A program made the translations under genes and the position numbers. From an uncultured Kangiella sp. (GTDB lineage Bacteria > Pseudomonadota > Gammaproteobacteria > Enterobacterales > Kangiellaceae): a stretch of 64,000 nt of DNA. The stretch is taken from assembly GCA_947498625.1 (NCBI GenBank), contig CANMKR010000003.1:310001-374000 (forward strand). Reading direction: 5' to 3'. Positions 36,721 to 46,514 of this stretch are shown one piece after another (position 1 is the stretch's first letter; the number at the start of each line of letters is the position of its first letter). Below the pieces are notes generated by a model. That model ran no database searches. It saw only the letters and a program-made list of their open reading frames with translations, and was not told the origin of the DNA.

Positions 36721-37806
36721 GTGAAGTTACCGCATAAAGTATCTCAATGGTTAAATACAATACCAACCTTTAAATTTCTATTTTTGCTGGCAGTTTTTTT
36801 GTTGTTATATGCGGTAGCAGCTCAAAGTTTCTTAGCATTTAAGCAAAAAGACTATAAAGATACACAATCGTCACAGTTAATTGACTTTATCATTAAAAGT
36901 GGCGACCAACAGCTGAAACCCTTGCTAGCCTCTAATCGCTATGAAGACATTCCTGAAGTTATAGCTAGTTTACTTACTTATCAACAACTGCAGAGTCTTG
37001 CGGTATATGAAGCTAATGGCAACCTTATAGATAAAGCCGTAGCAAAACCAGCAGTAACCGCACAAACCCTTTTACCTAAAGTCTCTAATCTATCAATCAA
37101 AGAGCAAGAAACAGCTTACGTCATCTACCAATTTACAACCCCTAACGGGCAATTGTTCGCAAATCACCATTGGTTGTATTATTTATCTGGAATGGTTTGG
37201 TTATTGGCAGCGTTAACCTTGCTATTAAAAATCAAACCCAATAGAGCTTCGAAACCTGTTGTTGCAGCATTAGAGCCTCGAGTGAGTTACCGCGCTGAAT
37301 TAAAGCAACTACTCAAACGTAGCCAGCAGCAGCCGCAATCATCGAACTTGTTGATTATCCATGCCAATTGGGAGCTTTATAATAAAAAACCTAAGCAAAT
37401 TCTATTATCCTTATTTAACAAGTGGACGGCTCATAACAAGAGCTCATTAGTTTCCTTTGAGAATGATTTGTTGATCTTTGCTTTGCCCGAAGAGTTGAGT
37501 TTAGAGAACTTTAAGAAAATCCAAATTCTAGAATCTTGCCTTATGCAGTTGGATTTCAACCCGACACTTTTGATAAATAACTTAAAGTTTGAAAATGCCG
37601 TATATCAGCACTTCTTTAGTATCGTTGAGCCCGGATTATGGATAGAAGCAAGTGAAGATTATTTACAAACCTTGAGCGATATCATTAAAACAGATATTGA
37701 AATTGAAGTAGAAGACTTTGGTGAGTTTCACTTGTTGCGGATTGACGCTCTAACCGCAGATGATGCCATGGCTATTGAGCGTCAAACTCGCTTTTTACTG
37801 CAATAA
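36721..37806 (+). CDS. YtjB/SMP-family membrane protein
   Basis: This 361-residue protein has an N-terminal membrane anchor (about residues 18-38), an extracytoplasmic domain of about 110 residues, a second membrane segment (about 146-166), and a cytoplasmic domain. It starts with GTG at 36721. The position divergent from serB and the two-helix layout match the YtjB (SMP/AhpA) family, whose role is poorly known. The cytoplasmic half is longer than in E. coli YtjB and looks like a degenerate regulatory domain. It is convergent with parC, with one base between the stops. Confidence 0.65.
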   Translation: MKLPHKVSQWLNTIPTFKFLFLLAVFLLLYAVAAQSFLAFKQKDYKDTQSSQLIDFIIKSGDQQLKPLLASNRYEDIPEVIASLLTYQQLQSLAVYEANGNLIDKAVAKPAVTAQTLLPKVSNLSIKEQETAYVIYQFTTPNGQLFANHHWLYYLSGMVWLLAALTLLLKIKPNRASKPVVAALEPRVSYRAELKQLLKRSQQQPQSSNLLIIHANWELYNKKPKQILLSLFNKWTAHNKSSLVSFENDLLIFALPEELSLENFKKIQILESCLMQLDFNPTLLINNLKFENAVYQHFFSIVEPGLWIEASEDYLQTLSDIIKTDIEIEVEDFGEFHLLRIDALTADDAMAIERQTRFLLQ

Positions 37807-37807
37807 G

Positions 37808-40060
37808 CTAATCTTTAGTTTCAACTTGCATCGAATCAACTCGCTGGAAGCCTCTTGGCAGCTTGCTGCCACGCCTACCACGCTCACCGCGATAATGCTC
37901 AAGATCTTTTGGCTTCAAGGTTAAATGGCGCTTGCCTGAATAAATCACTAAAGAGTCTTTGTCAGATATTATAGCCACTGCTACCACAAACTCTTCACGC
38001 AGCTTTAGTCGGGCAGTCGGAATACTGATGATTTTATTACCTTTACCTTTGCCTAATTGCGGTAAATCTTGTAGCGGAAATGCTAGCATTCGACCTTCAT
38101 TAGAGACCGCAACGCAATATTGGGAATCATAGTCGCTCACTCGTCTTGGTTTTAGAACTTTAGCACCTGATGGTAAGGATAAAAATGCTTTACCATTTTT
38201 GGTTTTAGTGACTAAGTCGGAGAATTGACCAACAAAGCCATAGCCAGCGTCTGATGCGAACAAGAATTTTTGCTCATCTTCACCCATGATAGTGGCTAAA
38301 AATTCAGCTCCAGCTACAGGGTTTACTCGACCGGTTACCGGCTCACCTAACCCCCTAGCAGAAGGTAAAGTGCTTGCCAGCAAAGAGAAAGTTCTGCCAG
38401 TCGAATCTAAAAAGACTGCATATTGATTGGACTTACCTTTACTGGAATCTAAATAATCATCACCAGAACGATAATTCATTCCTGCCGCATCAATATCATG
38501 ACCTTTAGCGCAACGTACCCAGCCTTTTTCGGATAAAACTACTGTTACAGGTTCCGTTGGCATCAAGTCCGTTTCTGATAATGCCTTAGCTTCTTCGCGT
38601 TCCACGATTTGCGATCGTCGCTCATCGCCAAAGTCATGCATGGCTTCTTTAATTTCTTTCTTAATTAAAGTTTTCATGCGAGCTTTTGAGCCTAAAGTTA
38701 ATTGCAAATAATCTGCTTCGTCTTCCAGCTCTTCTTGCTCTGCTCGAATCTTCATTTCTTCTAACTTAGCAAGATGTCGAAGCTTTAACTCTAAGATAGC
38801 TTCAGCTTGGCGGTCGCTAATTTTAAAACGTGCCATTAGTTTAGGCTTTGGCTTATCTTCTGTTCGAATAATATGAATCACTTCGTCAATGTTTAAAAAA
38901 GCGACCAATAAACCATCTAAAATATGCAGTCGATCATGCACTTTATCTAAACGATATTGTAAACGGCGTCTTACTGTTTCATAACGGTAATCGAGCCATT
39001 CTTTTAAGAAAACGCGTAAGTTTTTTACTTGTGGTCTTCCATCAATTCCTATCACATTCATATTCACGCGATAAGTACGCTCTAAATCGGTAGTCGCGAA
39101 TAAGTGATGCATTAGCTCATTAGTATCAATACGGTTAGACCGAGGTATAATGACTAAACGAGTTGGATTCTCATGATCGGATTCATCACGCAAATCAGAT
39201 ACCATTGGCAATTTTTTTGCCTGCATTTGAGCAGCGATCTGCTCCAAAACTTTTGCTCCCGATACTTGATGCGGCAAAGCATCAATAACAATTTCACCAT
39301 CTTCCACTTCAAATCGAGCACGCATTCTTATGGAACCACGGCCTTCTTGGTACATTTTCAAAAGGTCATCGGCAGGCGTAATAATATCAGCATCCGTTGG
39401 GAAGTCAGGTCCCTGTATGTGCTGCATTAATTCAGGAATATCGGCTTTTGGATTTTCTAATAGATGGATACAAGCATTCGCAACTTCAGTTAAATTATGC
39501 GGAGGAATATCCGTTGCCATCCCAACGGCAATGCCGGTGGTGCCATTAAGTAATAAGTTTGGCAAGCGTGCTGGTAACACTTTAGGTTCCTGCATAGTAC
39601 CGTCAAAATTCGGTGCCCAATCAACAGTACCTTGACTAACCTCAGTCAATAAAACTTCAGAATATTTTGCTAAACGCGATTCGGTATAGCGCATCGCGGC
39701 AAAAGATTTAGGATCGTCCGGTGCTCCCCAGTTTCCTTGACCATCCACTAACGGATAGCGATACGAAAATGGTTGCGCCATTAAGACCATAGCTTCGTAA
39801 CAAGCTGAATCACCATGCGGATGAAACTTACCTAAAACATCACCAACGGTACGAGCAGATTTTTTGTATTTTGCGGTAGCTTTTAGACCTAGCTCGCTCA
39901 TAGCGTAAACGATACGTCTTTGCACAGGCTTTAGACCATCACCAATATGCGGCAAGGCTCGATCCATAATCACGTACATGGAATAATTCAAATAAGCCTG
40001 CTCAGTAAATTCTGCTAGCGGCTTTTGTTCAATTCCTTCGTAATTGAGTTCTTCTGTCAT
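37808..40060 (-). CDS. parC: DNA topoisomerase IV subunit A
   Basis: ParC cleaves and rejoins DNA for chromosome decatenation. The 750 residues include the quinolone-determining region [12 protein letters not shown], with the wild-type Ser and Glu residues, and the catalytic tyrosine in AAMRYTESR. The C-terminal half has the beta-pinwheel repeats of ParC. The ATG at 40060 is chosen; a TTG one codon earlier is in frame. It lies 57 bp downstream of parE on the same strand. Nothing suggests fluoroquinolone-resistance changes at the standard positions. Confidence 0.97.
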   Translation of the reverse strand: MTEELNYEGIEQKPLAEFTEQAYLNYSMYVIMDRALPHIGDGLKPVQRRIVYAMSELGLKATAKYKKSARTVGDVLGKFHPHGDSACYEAMVLMAQPFSYRYPLVDGQGNWGAPDDPKSFAAMRYTESRLAKYSEVLLTEVSQGTVDWAPNFDGTMQEPKVLPARLPNLLLNGTTGIAVGMATDIPPHNLTEVANACIHLLENPKADIPELMQHIQGPDFPTDADIITPADDLLKMYQEGRGSIRMRARFEVEDGEIVIDALPHQVSGAKVLEQIAAQMQAKKLPMVSDLRDESDHENPTRLVIIPRSNRIDTNELMHHLFATTDLERTYRVNMNVIGIDGRPQVKNLRVFLKEWLDYRYETVRRRLQYRLDKVHDRLHILDGLLVAFLNIDEVIHIIRTEDKPKPKLMARFKISDRQAEAILELKLRHLAKLEEMKIRAEQEELEDEADYLQLTLGSKARMKTLIKKEIKEAMHDFGDERRSQIVEREEAKALSETDLMPTEPVTVVLSEKGWVRCAKGHDIDAAGMNYRSGDDYLDSSKGKSNQYAVFLDSTGRTFSLLASTLPSARGLGEPVTGRVNPVAGAEFLATIMGEDEQKFLFASDAGYGFVGQFSDLVTKTKNGKAFLSLPSGAKVLKPRRVSDYDSQYCVAVSNEGRMLAFPLQDLPQLGKGKGNKIISIPTARLKLREEFVVAVAIISDKDSLVIYSGKRHLTLKPKDLEHYRGERGRRGSKLPRGFQRVDSMQVETKD

Positions 40061-40117
40061 CAATTATTCTCTTACTGTAAATTTCTATTGATATCAGCTT
40101 GTTTTAAGCAAGCTAAA

Positions 40118-42007
40118 TTAAAAGTCGGCTTTATTGCCTTTTTCTTCTAACCAAGTTTTTCGATCAGATGCACGCTTTTTAGAGAGCAACATATCCATTA
40201 CCTTTTCAGAGTTATCACCTCCGTCAATGGTCAGTTGAACCAGACGGCGCGTTTCTTGCGCCATGGTGGTCTCTCTCAGTTGCTTAGGGTTCATTTCACC
40301 CAGGCCTTTAAAGCGCTGAATCTGTACTTTGCCACGTTTTTTCTCAGCCTTGATTAGGTCTAAAACGCCCTCTTTTTCATCTTCATCCAACGCGTAATAA
40401 ACGTCTTTGCCGATGTCAATACGATAGAGTGGCGGCATTGCTACATAAACATGACCCGCTCTAACTAATGGCCTAAAATGCTTTAAAAATAGTGCGCATA
40501 ACAAGGTAGCAATATGCAAACCATCGGAATCAGCATCGGCCAAAATACAAATCTTGCCATATCTCAGTTTAGATAAATCATCAGAGTTTGGATCAAGCCC
40601 TACCGCAACCGAAATATCATGTACTTCTTGCGAGGCCAAAATCTGTGAAGAGTCTACTTCCCAAGTATTTAGGATCTTTCCCCTTAGCGGCATAATCGCT
40701 TGAAACTCTTTATTACGTGCTTGCTTTGCAGAACCACCTGCCGAATCACCCTCAACCAAAAAGAGCTCACTGGCCATAGCATCTTGACCAACACAGTCTG
40801 CTAACTTTCCAGGTAGGGCAGGACCTTGAGTGATTTTTTTTCTAGCGACTTTCTTACCAGCACGCATTCTTTTGTGCGCATTAGCAATTGCTCTTTCGGC
40901 TAATAAATCGCCAATCGTAGGGTTTTGATTTAACCATAAACTAAAGGCATCTTTGACCACACCCGCGACAAAAGTCGCGCATTGCCGGGATGAGAGTCTT
41001 TCTTTGGTCTGCCCTGAAAATTGTGGGTCATCAAGTTTTACCGATAACACATAAGAAATACGCTCCCACATATCATCAGCCGTTAGCTTAACTCCGCGCG
41101 GTAATAAATTTCTAAATTCACAAAATTCTCGAATAGCTTCAATAACACCATTGCGCAAGCCATTAACATGAGTTCCGCCTTGCGCAGTGGGGATTAAATT
41201 CACATAGCTTTCAGCTAAACAATCACCGCCATCGGTCATCCACATGAAAGCCCAATCAACGGCTTCTGATTCACCTTGCATCGAACCAACAAATGGCTCA
41301 TCGGGTAACTTTTCAAAACCAGAAGCAGCCTCTGAGAGATAAGCGGTTAAGCCGTCTTCATACAACCACTCTTCTTTTTCGCCACTTTTCTTGTTATCAA
41401 AAATGATCTTTAAACCAGGACATAAAATCGCTTTCGCCTTTAAGACGTGCGAGAGCCTGGAAACCGAAAATTTTTCTGAATCAAAATATTGCGTATCTGG
41501 CCAGAATTTTACTGAAGTCCCTGTATTACGCTTACCAACATCGCCAATAACTTTTAAATCGGTTTTCTTAAAACCATCTTCGAAAGCCATACTAAAATTT
41601 TTGCCATCTCGTTTTACTGAGACTTCAACTCTTTTTGAAAGAGCATTCACGACCGAAATACCAACACCGTGTAAACCGCCAGAAAACTGATAATTTTTAT
41701 TGGAGAATTTACCACCGGCATGTAATTTGGTGAGAATCAACTCAACCCCTGGGATGCCTTCTTCTGGATGAATATCTACCGGCATTCCGCGACCATCATC
41801 AATGACTTCTAACGAATCGTCTTTATACAGAATCACTTGCACTGTTCTAGCGTGACCGGCAAGCGCTTCATCGACACTATTATCGATCACTTCTTGTGCT
41901 AAATGATTGGGTCGACTAGTATCCGTGTACATACCCGGACGTTTTTTTACAGGATCTAAGCCACTTAAAACTTCAATAGCTTCTGCGTTATATTGCTGAT
42001 TTGACAT
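40118..42007 (-). CDS. parE: DNA topoisomerase IV subunit B
   Basis: ParE is the ATPase subunit of topoisomerase IV. The 629 residues contain the GHKL ATP-binding motifs DNSVDEALAGHA and DDGRGMP, the K-loop-type QFSGQTKERL, and the TOPRIM motifs LVEGDSAGGSA and DADSDGLHI. Length and the DPVKKRPGMYTDTSRPNHL start distinguish it from GyrB. It is upstream of parC; the order cpdA-parE-parC is common in gammaproteobacteria. The 179-bp gap before it probably holds its promoter. Confidence 0.97.
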   Translation of the reverse strand: MSNQQYNAEAIEVLSGLDPVKKRPGMYTDTSRPNHLAQEVIDNSVDEALAGHARTVQVILYKDDSLEVIDDGRGMPVDIHPEEGIPGVELILTKLHAGGKFSNKNYQFSGGLHGVGISVVNALSKRVEVSVKRDGKNFSMAFEDGFKKTDLKVIGDVGKRNTGTSVKFWPDTQYFDSEKFSVSRLSHVLKAKAILCPGLKIIFDNKKSGEKEEWLYEDGLTAYLSEAASGFEKLPDEPFVGSMQGESEAVDWAFMWMTDGGDCLAESYVNLIPTAQGGTHVNGLRNGVIEAIREFCEFRNLLPRGVKLTADDMWERISYVLSVKLDDPQFSGQTKERLSSRQCATFVAGVVKDAFSLWLNQNPTIGDLLAERAIANAHKRMRAGKKVARKKITQGPALPGKLADCVGQDAMASELFLVEGDSAGGSAKQARNKEFQAIMPLRGKILNTWEVDSSQILASQEVHDISVAVGLDPNSDDLSKLRYGKICILADADSDGLHIATLLCALFLKHFRPLVRAGHVYVAMPPLYRIDIGKDVYYALDEDEKEGVLDLIKAEKKRGKVQIQRFKGLGEMNPKQLRETTMAQETRRLVQLTIDGGDNSEKVMDMLLSKKRASDRKTWLEEKGNKADF

Positions 42008-42186
42008 AAATTACTGATTTATAAGATTTAGATAATCTTGGGTTATTATTTTGAATGAAATTGTTATGAAATACCCAATAAATTGAGCTTCCTTAATCTA
42101 GCCATCCTATAAAGCTCGATCCGCAAGTGCAAGTAAAAATTAAACTATAAAACAGATTTGAGGTAATAATTAATTAGAGAGGATAA

Positions 42187-43020
42187 TTAATAGCCAGTGG
42201 CGGTCATATCAAGACTAAGCTTGAAATCATTAACGCGAATCACTTGCGTCTCAACTTTACCTGAAGGATAACAATGGTAAATACGATAACCGGGTAATTC
42301 TTCACTGACAGCAAACTCACTTGAATTTTGCTTAAATTGTATACACGTTGAAGGGACCGAATAGTAATCAATATTCTGCTTAGTAACAGAAAGATCTTGG
42401 TGAATATGACCAAAACCACAAGCTTTTACCTGCTTAAAGTCGGATAGCATAGCGGTAAACTCTTCGCAGTTTTTAATGCCAATATCATCAATCCAATCCG
42501 CATTACTATAAACTGGGTGATGGTGAGTAAAAACTAAAGCGTTAGAATCATTCGAATTCAGTTGTTGTTGGATCCAGTGCATTTCATCGGACGATATTAG
42601 ACCATGAACTTTCCCTTTAACTTGACTGTGCGCCAGTAGAATTTGCCAATCTTTAATTTCGAGTTGCTTGCTAGTTTTGATATGACCGGTTTCGGCAAGC
42701 GACTCCAGAGCATCTACCTCGTCATGATTTCCAGCCAAACAATAAATAGGGCAGTGAAACACTTCCATTGCTTGTGCAAAGAACTCGTAAGACTCGGTCG
42801 ATAAATCTTGCGAAATATCGCCGGTCACAATAATCAGATCAGGATCTAAATGGTTTGCTTGGATTAAATCCAATGTAGCGAGAAAGCTTTCGCGAGTGTT
42901 TACTCCAAGCAGTGAACCCGATTCATCTGCAAAAAGGTGAGGATCAGATATCTGGATCAATTCCAGCGTATCGACGGTTTCGGATGACTTAATAATCGCG
43001 GGCTCTAGTTTACTCAACAC
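42187..43020 (-). CDS. cpdA: 3',5'-cyclic-AMP phosphodiesterase CpdA
   Basis: This 277-residue calcineurin-like metallophosphoesterase hydrolyses cAMP in family members. Metal-ligand motifs are in order: SDPHLF, GDISQD, GNHDE, HHHP and GHIHQD. It sits between DUF1249 and parE, the usual cpdA locus, 40 bp downstream of the DUF1249 gene. It is likely cytoplasmic, since no signal peptide is seen. The assignment rests on motif plus context. Confidence 0.92.
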   Translation of the reverse strand: MLSKLEPAIIKSSETVDTLELIQISDPHLFADESGSLLGVNTRESFLATLDLIQANHLDPDLIIVTGDISQDLSTESYEFFAQAMEVFHCPIYCLAGNHDEVDALESLAETGHIKTSKQLEIKDWQILLAHSQVKGKVHGLISSDEMHWIQQQLNSNDSNALVFTHHHPVYSNADWIDDIGIKNCEEFTAMLSDFKQVKACGFGHIHQDLSVTKQNIDYYSVPSTCIQFKQNSSEFAVSEELPGYRIYHCYPSGKVETQVIRVNDFKLSLDMTATGY

Positions 43021-43060
43021 ACTGATATTTAATTAATTTTCTAGAATTATCACTTATTTT

Positions 43061-43567
43061 TCAGGATAAAAACGCCAATTGCGTCTTATATTCAATATCG
43101 ACTTCGCCATATTCAAGACAAAAACTGAGCCATTCGCCTAAAAAACGGTTGAGTTGAGCTTTTTCATCAACTTGTTTCATTTCTGGATTAGGTTGTTTAA
43201 AAACCGGCGGCAGCATAGAGTCATGCACCCCTGAAAGCACTTCAGCCATCTTGGCATCATGATAAATCCTAACGCAAAAAGTTCGGTGTAAGTGTTTTAG
43301 CGCTTCTCCTTGTTTAAACTCAGCTTGTTTAAACTCTGCTTGCTTAAACCCTTGCTGTTTAAGTTCCAAAGTCTGAGTGTAACGACTTGCCTGCAATAAA
43401 CTAATCGCGAGCGAGGGCTGCTTTTGAAAATGCACATGTGTCAGTGGTGCAATTTTGGTTATTGCAGCCACTTCAGGAAGTAACTTCATGAGTTTTGCAT
43501 AATTAGTCGCAGACACCGCCATAAAAGAGCGCAAATCTGGACTATATTTTTTTTGAACATTACCCAT
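43061..43567 (-). CDS. DUF1249 (YqiB-like) protein with internal repeat
   Basis: This 168-residue protein belongs to the DUF1249 family found between nudF and cpdA in gammaproteobacteria. It keeps the typical Tyr/Cys-containing elements (YARLMKL-like start, FCVRIYHDAKMAEVL, LNRFLGEWLSFCLEYG). It is longer than usual because three five-residue units (FKQAE FKQAE FKQGE) are inserted near residues 80-97. Function is unknown. A second, non-coding 14-bp repeat array lies immediately upstream of its start. Confidence 0.85.
   Translation of the reverse strand: MGNVQKKYSPDLRSFMAVSATNYAKLMKLLPEVAAITKIAPLTHVHFQKQPSLAISLLQASRYTQTLELKQQGFKQAEFKQAEFKQGEALKHLHRTFCVRIYHDAKMAEVLSGVHDSMLPPVFKQPNPEMKQVDEKAQLNRFLGEWLSFCLEYGEVDIEYKTQLAFLS
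43311..43355. repeat. 15-bp in-frame tandem repeat inside the DUF1249 gene
   Basis: Three 15-bp units (TGTTTAAACTCAGCT, TGTTTAAACTCTGCT, TGCTTAAACCCTTGC) encode repeated Phe-Lys-Gln-x-Glu pentapeptides. The unit length preserves the reading frame. Confidence 0.8.
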
Positions 43568-43574
43568 GCAAGTT

Positions 43575-43630
43575 TTAACTCTTAGTTCTTAACCTCTAGC
43601 TCTTAACCCTTGATTGTTAATTCTTAACCC
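43575..43630. repeat. Degenerate 14-bp tandem repeat upstream of DUF1249
   Basis: Four 14-bp units (TTAACTCTTAGTTC, TTAACCTCTAGCTC, TTAACCCTTGATTG, TTAATTCTTAACCC) fill the gap between nudF and the DUF1249 start. They form the untranslated leader of the DUF1249 gene. Confidence 0.75.
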
Positions 43631-43631
43631 A

Positions 43632-44243
43632 TTAAAAATCTTTAAAATCTAACTGAGCTTGGTTTAGAAAAAACCACTGTAAAGCAATCAATGCCATAGA
43701 GTTATTTATATGACCTCCTCGCAGTTTTTGCAAGGCTTCATCCCTCGATAGTTTCACGACTTTAATATCTTCATGTTCAGAGTCTAGCCCAGCAAACTCT
43801 GACACAGTGTTAGCATCAACCAAAGCCAAGAACAGAGCAATTCTTTCATCTGAACCACCTGGACTTGCCCAGTATTCTTGGATCGGTATTAATTTTTTGA
43901 TCTTAGCTCCAGCTTCCTCCACTGCCTCTCTGTGAGCTACTTCATCATCTTGTTCATTTGGTTCAACTAATCCTGCAACGATTTCCAGCACCCAAGGTGA
44001 TAAAGGATCTTCCAATGCTCCTATTCTGACTTGTTCAACCATCACAAAGAGCTGCTGTATTGGATCGTATAACAACACACCAACCGCCTTACCTCTAATC
44101 AGTAATTCTCGTTGTACTCCATTTTCAAAACCACCTTGATATTTCAAATGGTCAAACGTCATTTTTTTTAATTGCATAAAACCGTCGTAAAGCAGCTCTT
44201 CTTTGACGATATTTATCTGCTGATTTGTAAGTTTATTTTTCAA
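43632..44243 (-). CDS. nudF: ADP-ribose pyrophosphatase NudF
   Basis: This 203-residue nudix hydrolase splits ADP-ribose into AMP and ribose 5-phosphate. The nudix box GLVEPNEQDDEVAHREAVEEAG matches the GX5EX7REUXEEXGU pattern, and the downstream YWASPGGSDERI stretch is typical of the ADP-ribose group. The start is a TTG at 44243; the N-terminal length then agrees with E. coli NudF, and a GAG lies about 8 bases upstream. The gene order nudF-DUF1249-cpdA-parE-parC is conserved in related bacteria. Confidence 0.92.
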   Translation of the reverse strand: MKNKLTNQQINIVKEELLYDGFMQLKKMTFDHLKYQGGFENGVQRELLIRGKAVGVLLYDPIQQLFVMVEQVRIGALEDPLSPWVLEIVAGLVEPNEQDDEVAHREAVEEAGAKIKKLIPIQEYWASPGGSDERIALFLALVDANTVSEFAGLDSEHEDIKVVKLSRDEALQKLRGGHINNSMALIALQWFFLNQAQLDFKDF

Positions 44244-44402
44244 TAGTTTATCTCATTGAATTTATTGGATTAATTGGCCAAAAGCCTCTAGTATTGTACA
44301 GAAGTTAAAAACCAAACATAGACCATTTCATAATCTGTTACACTTGGTTTCTTGTTTGAAATAACAATAACTTATATGCTTTTTAGCAAATGAGAGGAGT
44401 CT

Positions 44403-45074
44403 ATGCAAAGTCAACATTCATTCAATGTCGAGCAAGCAAGAATTAATATGGTAGAACAACAAATCCGCCCTTGGTATATGTTTGATAACCAGGTGTTAGA
44501 TTTGTTTGCGGCTATGCCCAGAGATGAATTCGTTCCTACTGGTTATAAGCAGCTAGCATACGCAGATAGCAAAGTTCCTCTTAGCCAAAATCAGCACATG
44601 ATGCCGCCACGCGAAGAAGCCAGAATGCTGCAAGCGCTAAGCATTAAGAAAACTGATTTAGTTCTGGAAATAGGTACAGGTAGCGGCTATATAACCGCAT
44701 TATTAGCGACCTTAGGGGATAAAGTTTTCTCCATAGATATTATTAAAGATTACTTGGAATCAGCACAAGAAAAATGCCAGTCCCTAGGGTTAAATAACAT
44801 CGAATTCGAGGAAGGCGACGCCTCTAACGGCTGGTCACACTATGGTCCTTATAACGTGATTGCGATTACTGGAGGATTTTACGAATTACCTGAGCCCTTT
44901 AAAAAGTCCTTAACCATTGGTGGGCGATTGTTTTGCATTGAAGGCAGCAAGCCGGCGATGAAAGCAAAGCTTATTACTCGAACTGACGAGGATAATTGGT
45001 TAGAAGAAGTGTTATTCGAAACCGAAATTGAACTACTAATAAATGCCAAAAAGGCCGAAGCCTTTTTATTTTAA
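44403..45074 (+). CDS. Protein-L-isoaspartate O-methyltransferase family protein
   Basis: This 223-residue SAM-dependent methyltransferase of the PIMT fold has SAM-binding motif I, VLEIGTGSGYITALLA, and the N-terminal element MVEQQIRPW...PRDEFVP. It starts with ATG after GAGAGGAGT. A PIMT-like gene directly upstream of tolC is common in gammaproteobacteria; this group is distinct from the Pcm linked to surE, and its true substrate is uncertain. It ends 19 bp before tolC, so they are probably co-transcribed. Confidence 0.87.
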   Translation: MQSQHSFNVEQARINMVEQQIRPWYMFDNQVLDLFAAMPRDEFVPTGYKQLAYADSKVPLSQNQHMMPPREEARMLQALSIKKTDLVLEIGTGSGYITALLATLGDKVFSIDIIKDYLESAQEKCQSLGLNNIEFEEGDASNGWSHYGPYNVIAITGGFYELPEPFKKSLTIGGRLFCIEGSKPAMKAKLITRTDEDNWLEEVLFETEIELLINAKKAEAFLF

Positions 45075-45093
45075 AGAGAAAGAGACACTGTTA

Positions 45094-46509
45094 ATGAAAA
45101 AGAAATTGATCGCGTTGAGCGTTGCATTAAGTTTTAACCTAGCCAGCCTTAATGCAGAAACCCAAAGCTTAAGTAACCTTGCTAAGACGGATCTTATGAG
45201 CGCTTATCAAGATGCTCTAAAAAACGACACTCAATACTTGATCAGCCATGCTAATTTAAAAGCAACTGAACAAAGCGTCAGACTTAGCCGCTCTAGTTTG
45301 CTGCCTCAAATTAGTGCTAGTGCAACTCGTTCTAGAAATGAAACCGATTTTGAAGGACAAGGTCTAGATGGCAGTCCCTCCGATCCTTTTACGAACTTAA
45401 GTGAAGGTACAACTTATAGAGTTCAACTCAATCAGTCTATATTTGACTGGTCAAACTGGATTGCTTTAGATCAGGCTAATTTACGCTTAAAAGCATCGGA
45501 GCTCACTCATGGCTCTAACTTGCAAAATCTAATCAGCAGGACCGCACAAAGTTACTTTAATGTCTTATCTGCTACTGAGAATTTAAGCACCACTCAATCA
45601 GAATTAGAGGCGTTAAAAAAACAACTAGATCTAACCCGAGAACAATATGAGTCTGGACTGGCAAACGCTACCGACTTTTTGAATGCGCAAGCTAACTATG
45701 ACCAATCTTTGGCTAATGAAGTATCTATAAAAAATAGTTTAACCATTGCTAAAGAAGCTTTGCGACAAATTACCAACAATTACTATGTACAACTTGAAGG
45801 TTTGGGTGATAGCTTAAAGCTTTCAAATCCATCGCCGAATAATATTGAAGACTGGACTCGCGTAGCAGCACAAGAAAATTTAGGGTTAAAAGCGCAGCAG
45901 TATAATGTAAAGGTGGCAAAAAAAGATATTGAGCGCAATCGAAGTGGGCATTACCCCTCATTAAATCTTAATGTTACCTACAGCGATAGTGATTCGGATA
46001 CCGAAAGAAGTTTCCCACAAGGAATTTCTCCAAATATCGCGCCTCCAGGGACAGAACAAAATACATCAAACCAACAGCAAGGTTACAATGCCGGTTTAAC
46101 TTTAAGTGTTCCAATTTTCTCAGGCTTTAGAGTAGATGCTCAAACTGAACAAGCAAAACAAAACTATTTAAGTTCCGCTCATCAACATGAGCAAACAGCA
46201 AGGCAGGTGCAAGCCAGTGCTAGAAATGCCTTTACGAACCTTGAAGCAGCTATTACTTCATACAATGCTTATAAAAGAAGTCTTGAATCTAGTCAAAGCT
46301 CCTTAGAAGCAACCCAAGAAGGGTATCAAGCGGGCACTAGAAATATTATTGACGTTTTAAATGCTACTCGAAGTTACTACAATGCTCGACGTAATTTGAC
46401 CCGTGCAAAATATGATTACTTAATTAATGGTTTAAATTTAAAATCCGCAGCGGGAACTCTTACCGAAGCTGACTTACAAGAAGTAAACCAATTACTGCTT
46501 AACTACTAG
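45094..46509 (+). CDS. tolC: TolC-family outer-membrane channel
   Basis: This 471-residue outer-membrane efflux protein forms the trimeric exit duct for RND pumps and type I secretion. A signal peptide is followed by two long repeats of alpha-helical coiled-coil and beta-barrel segments (for example QYESGLANATDFLNAQANYD and YQAGTRNIIDVLNATRSYYN, the paired repeat motifs). The ATG at 45094 is chosen because the signal peptide MKKKLIALSVALSFNLASLNA starts there; the frame opens earlier, at 45043. Its terminator lies inside the convergent waaA gene. Confidence 0.93.
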   Translation: MKKKLIALSVALSFNLASLNAETQSLSNLAKTDLMSAYQDALKNDTQYLISHANLKATEQSVRLSRSSLLPQISASATRSRNETDFEGQGLDGSPSDPFTNLSEGTTYRVQLNQSIFDWSNWIALDQANLRLKASELTHGSNLQNLISRTAQSYFNVLSATENLSTTQSELEALKKQLDLTREQYESGLANATDFLNAQANYDQSLANEVSIKNSLTIAKEALRQITNNYYVQLEGLGDSLKLSNPSPNNIEDWTRVAAQENLGLKAQQYNVKVAKKDIERNRSGHYPSLNLNVTYSDSDSDTERSFPQGISPNIAPPGTEQNTSNQQQGYNAGLTLSVPIFSGFRVDAQTEQAKQNYLSSAHQHEQTARQVQASARNAFTNLEAAITSYNAYKRSLESSQSSLEATQEGYQAGTRNIIDVLNATRSYYNARRNLTRAKYDYLINGLNLKSAAGTLTEADLQEVNQLLLNY

Positions 46510-46514
46510 AGAAA

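Noticed and set aside
39173-39635. Two plus-strand small proteins
   Set aside because: They lie entirely antisense to conserved parC coding sequence.
37808-40060. Quinolone-resistance changes in ParC
   Set aside because: The [12 protein letters not shown] region has the wild-type Ser and Glu.
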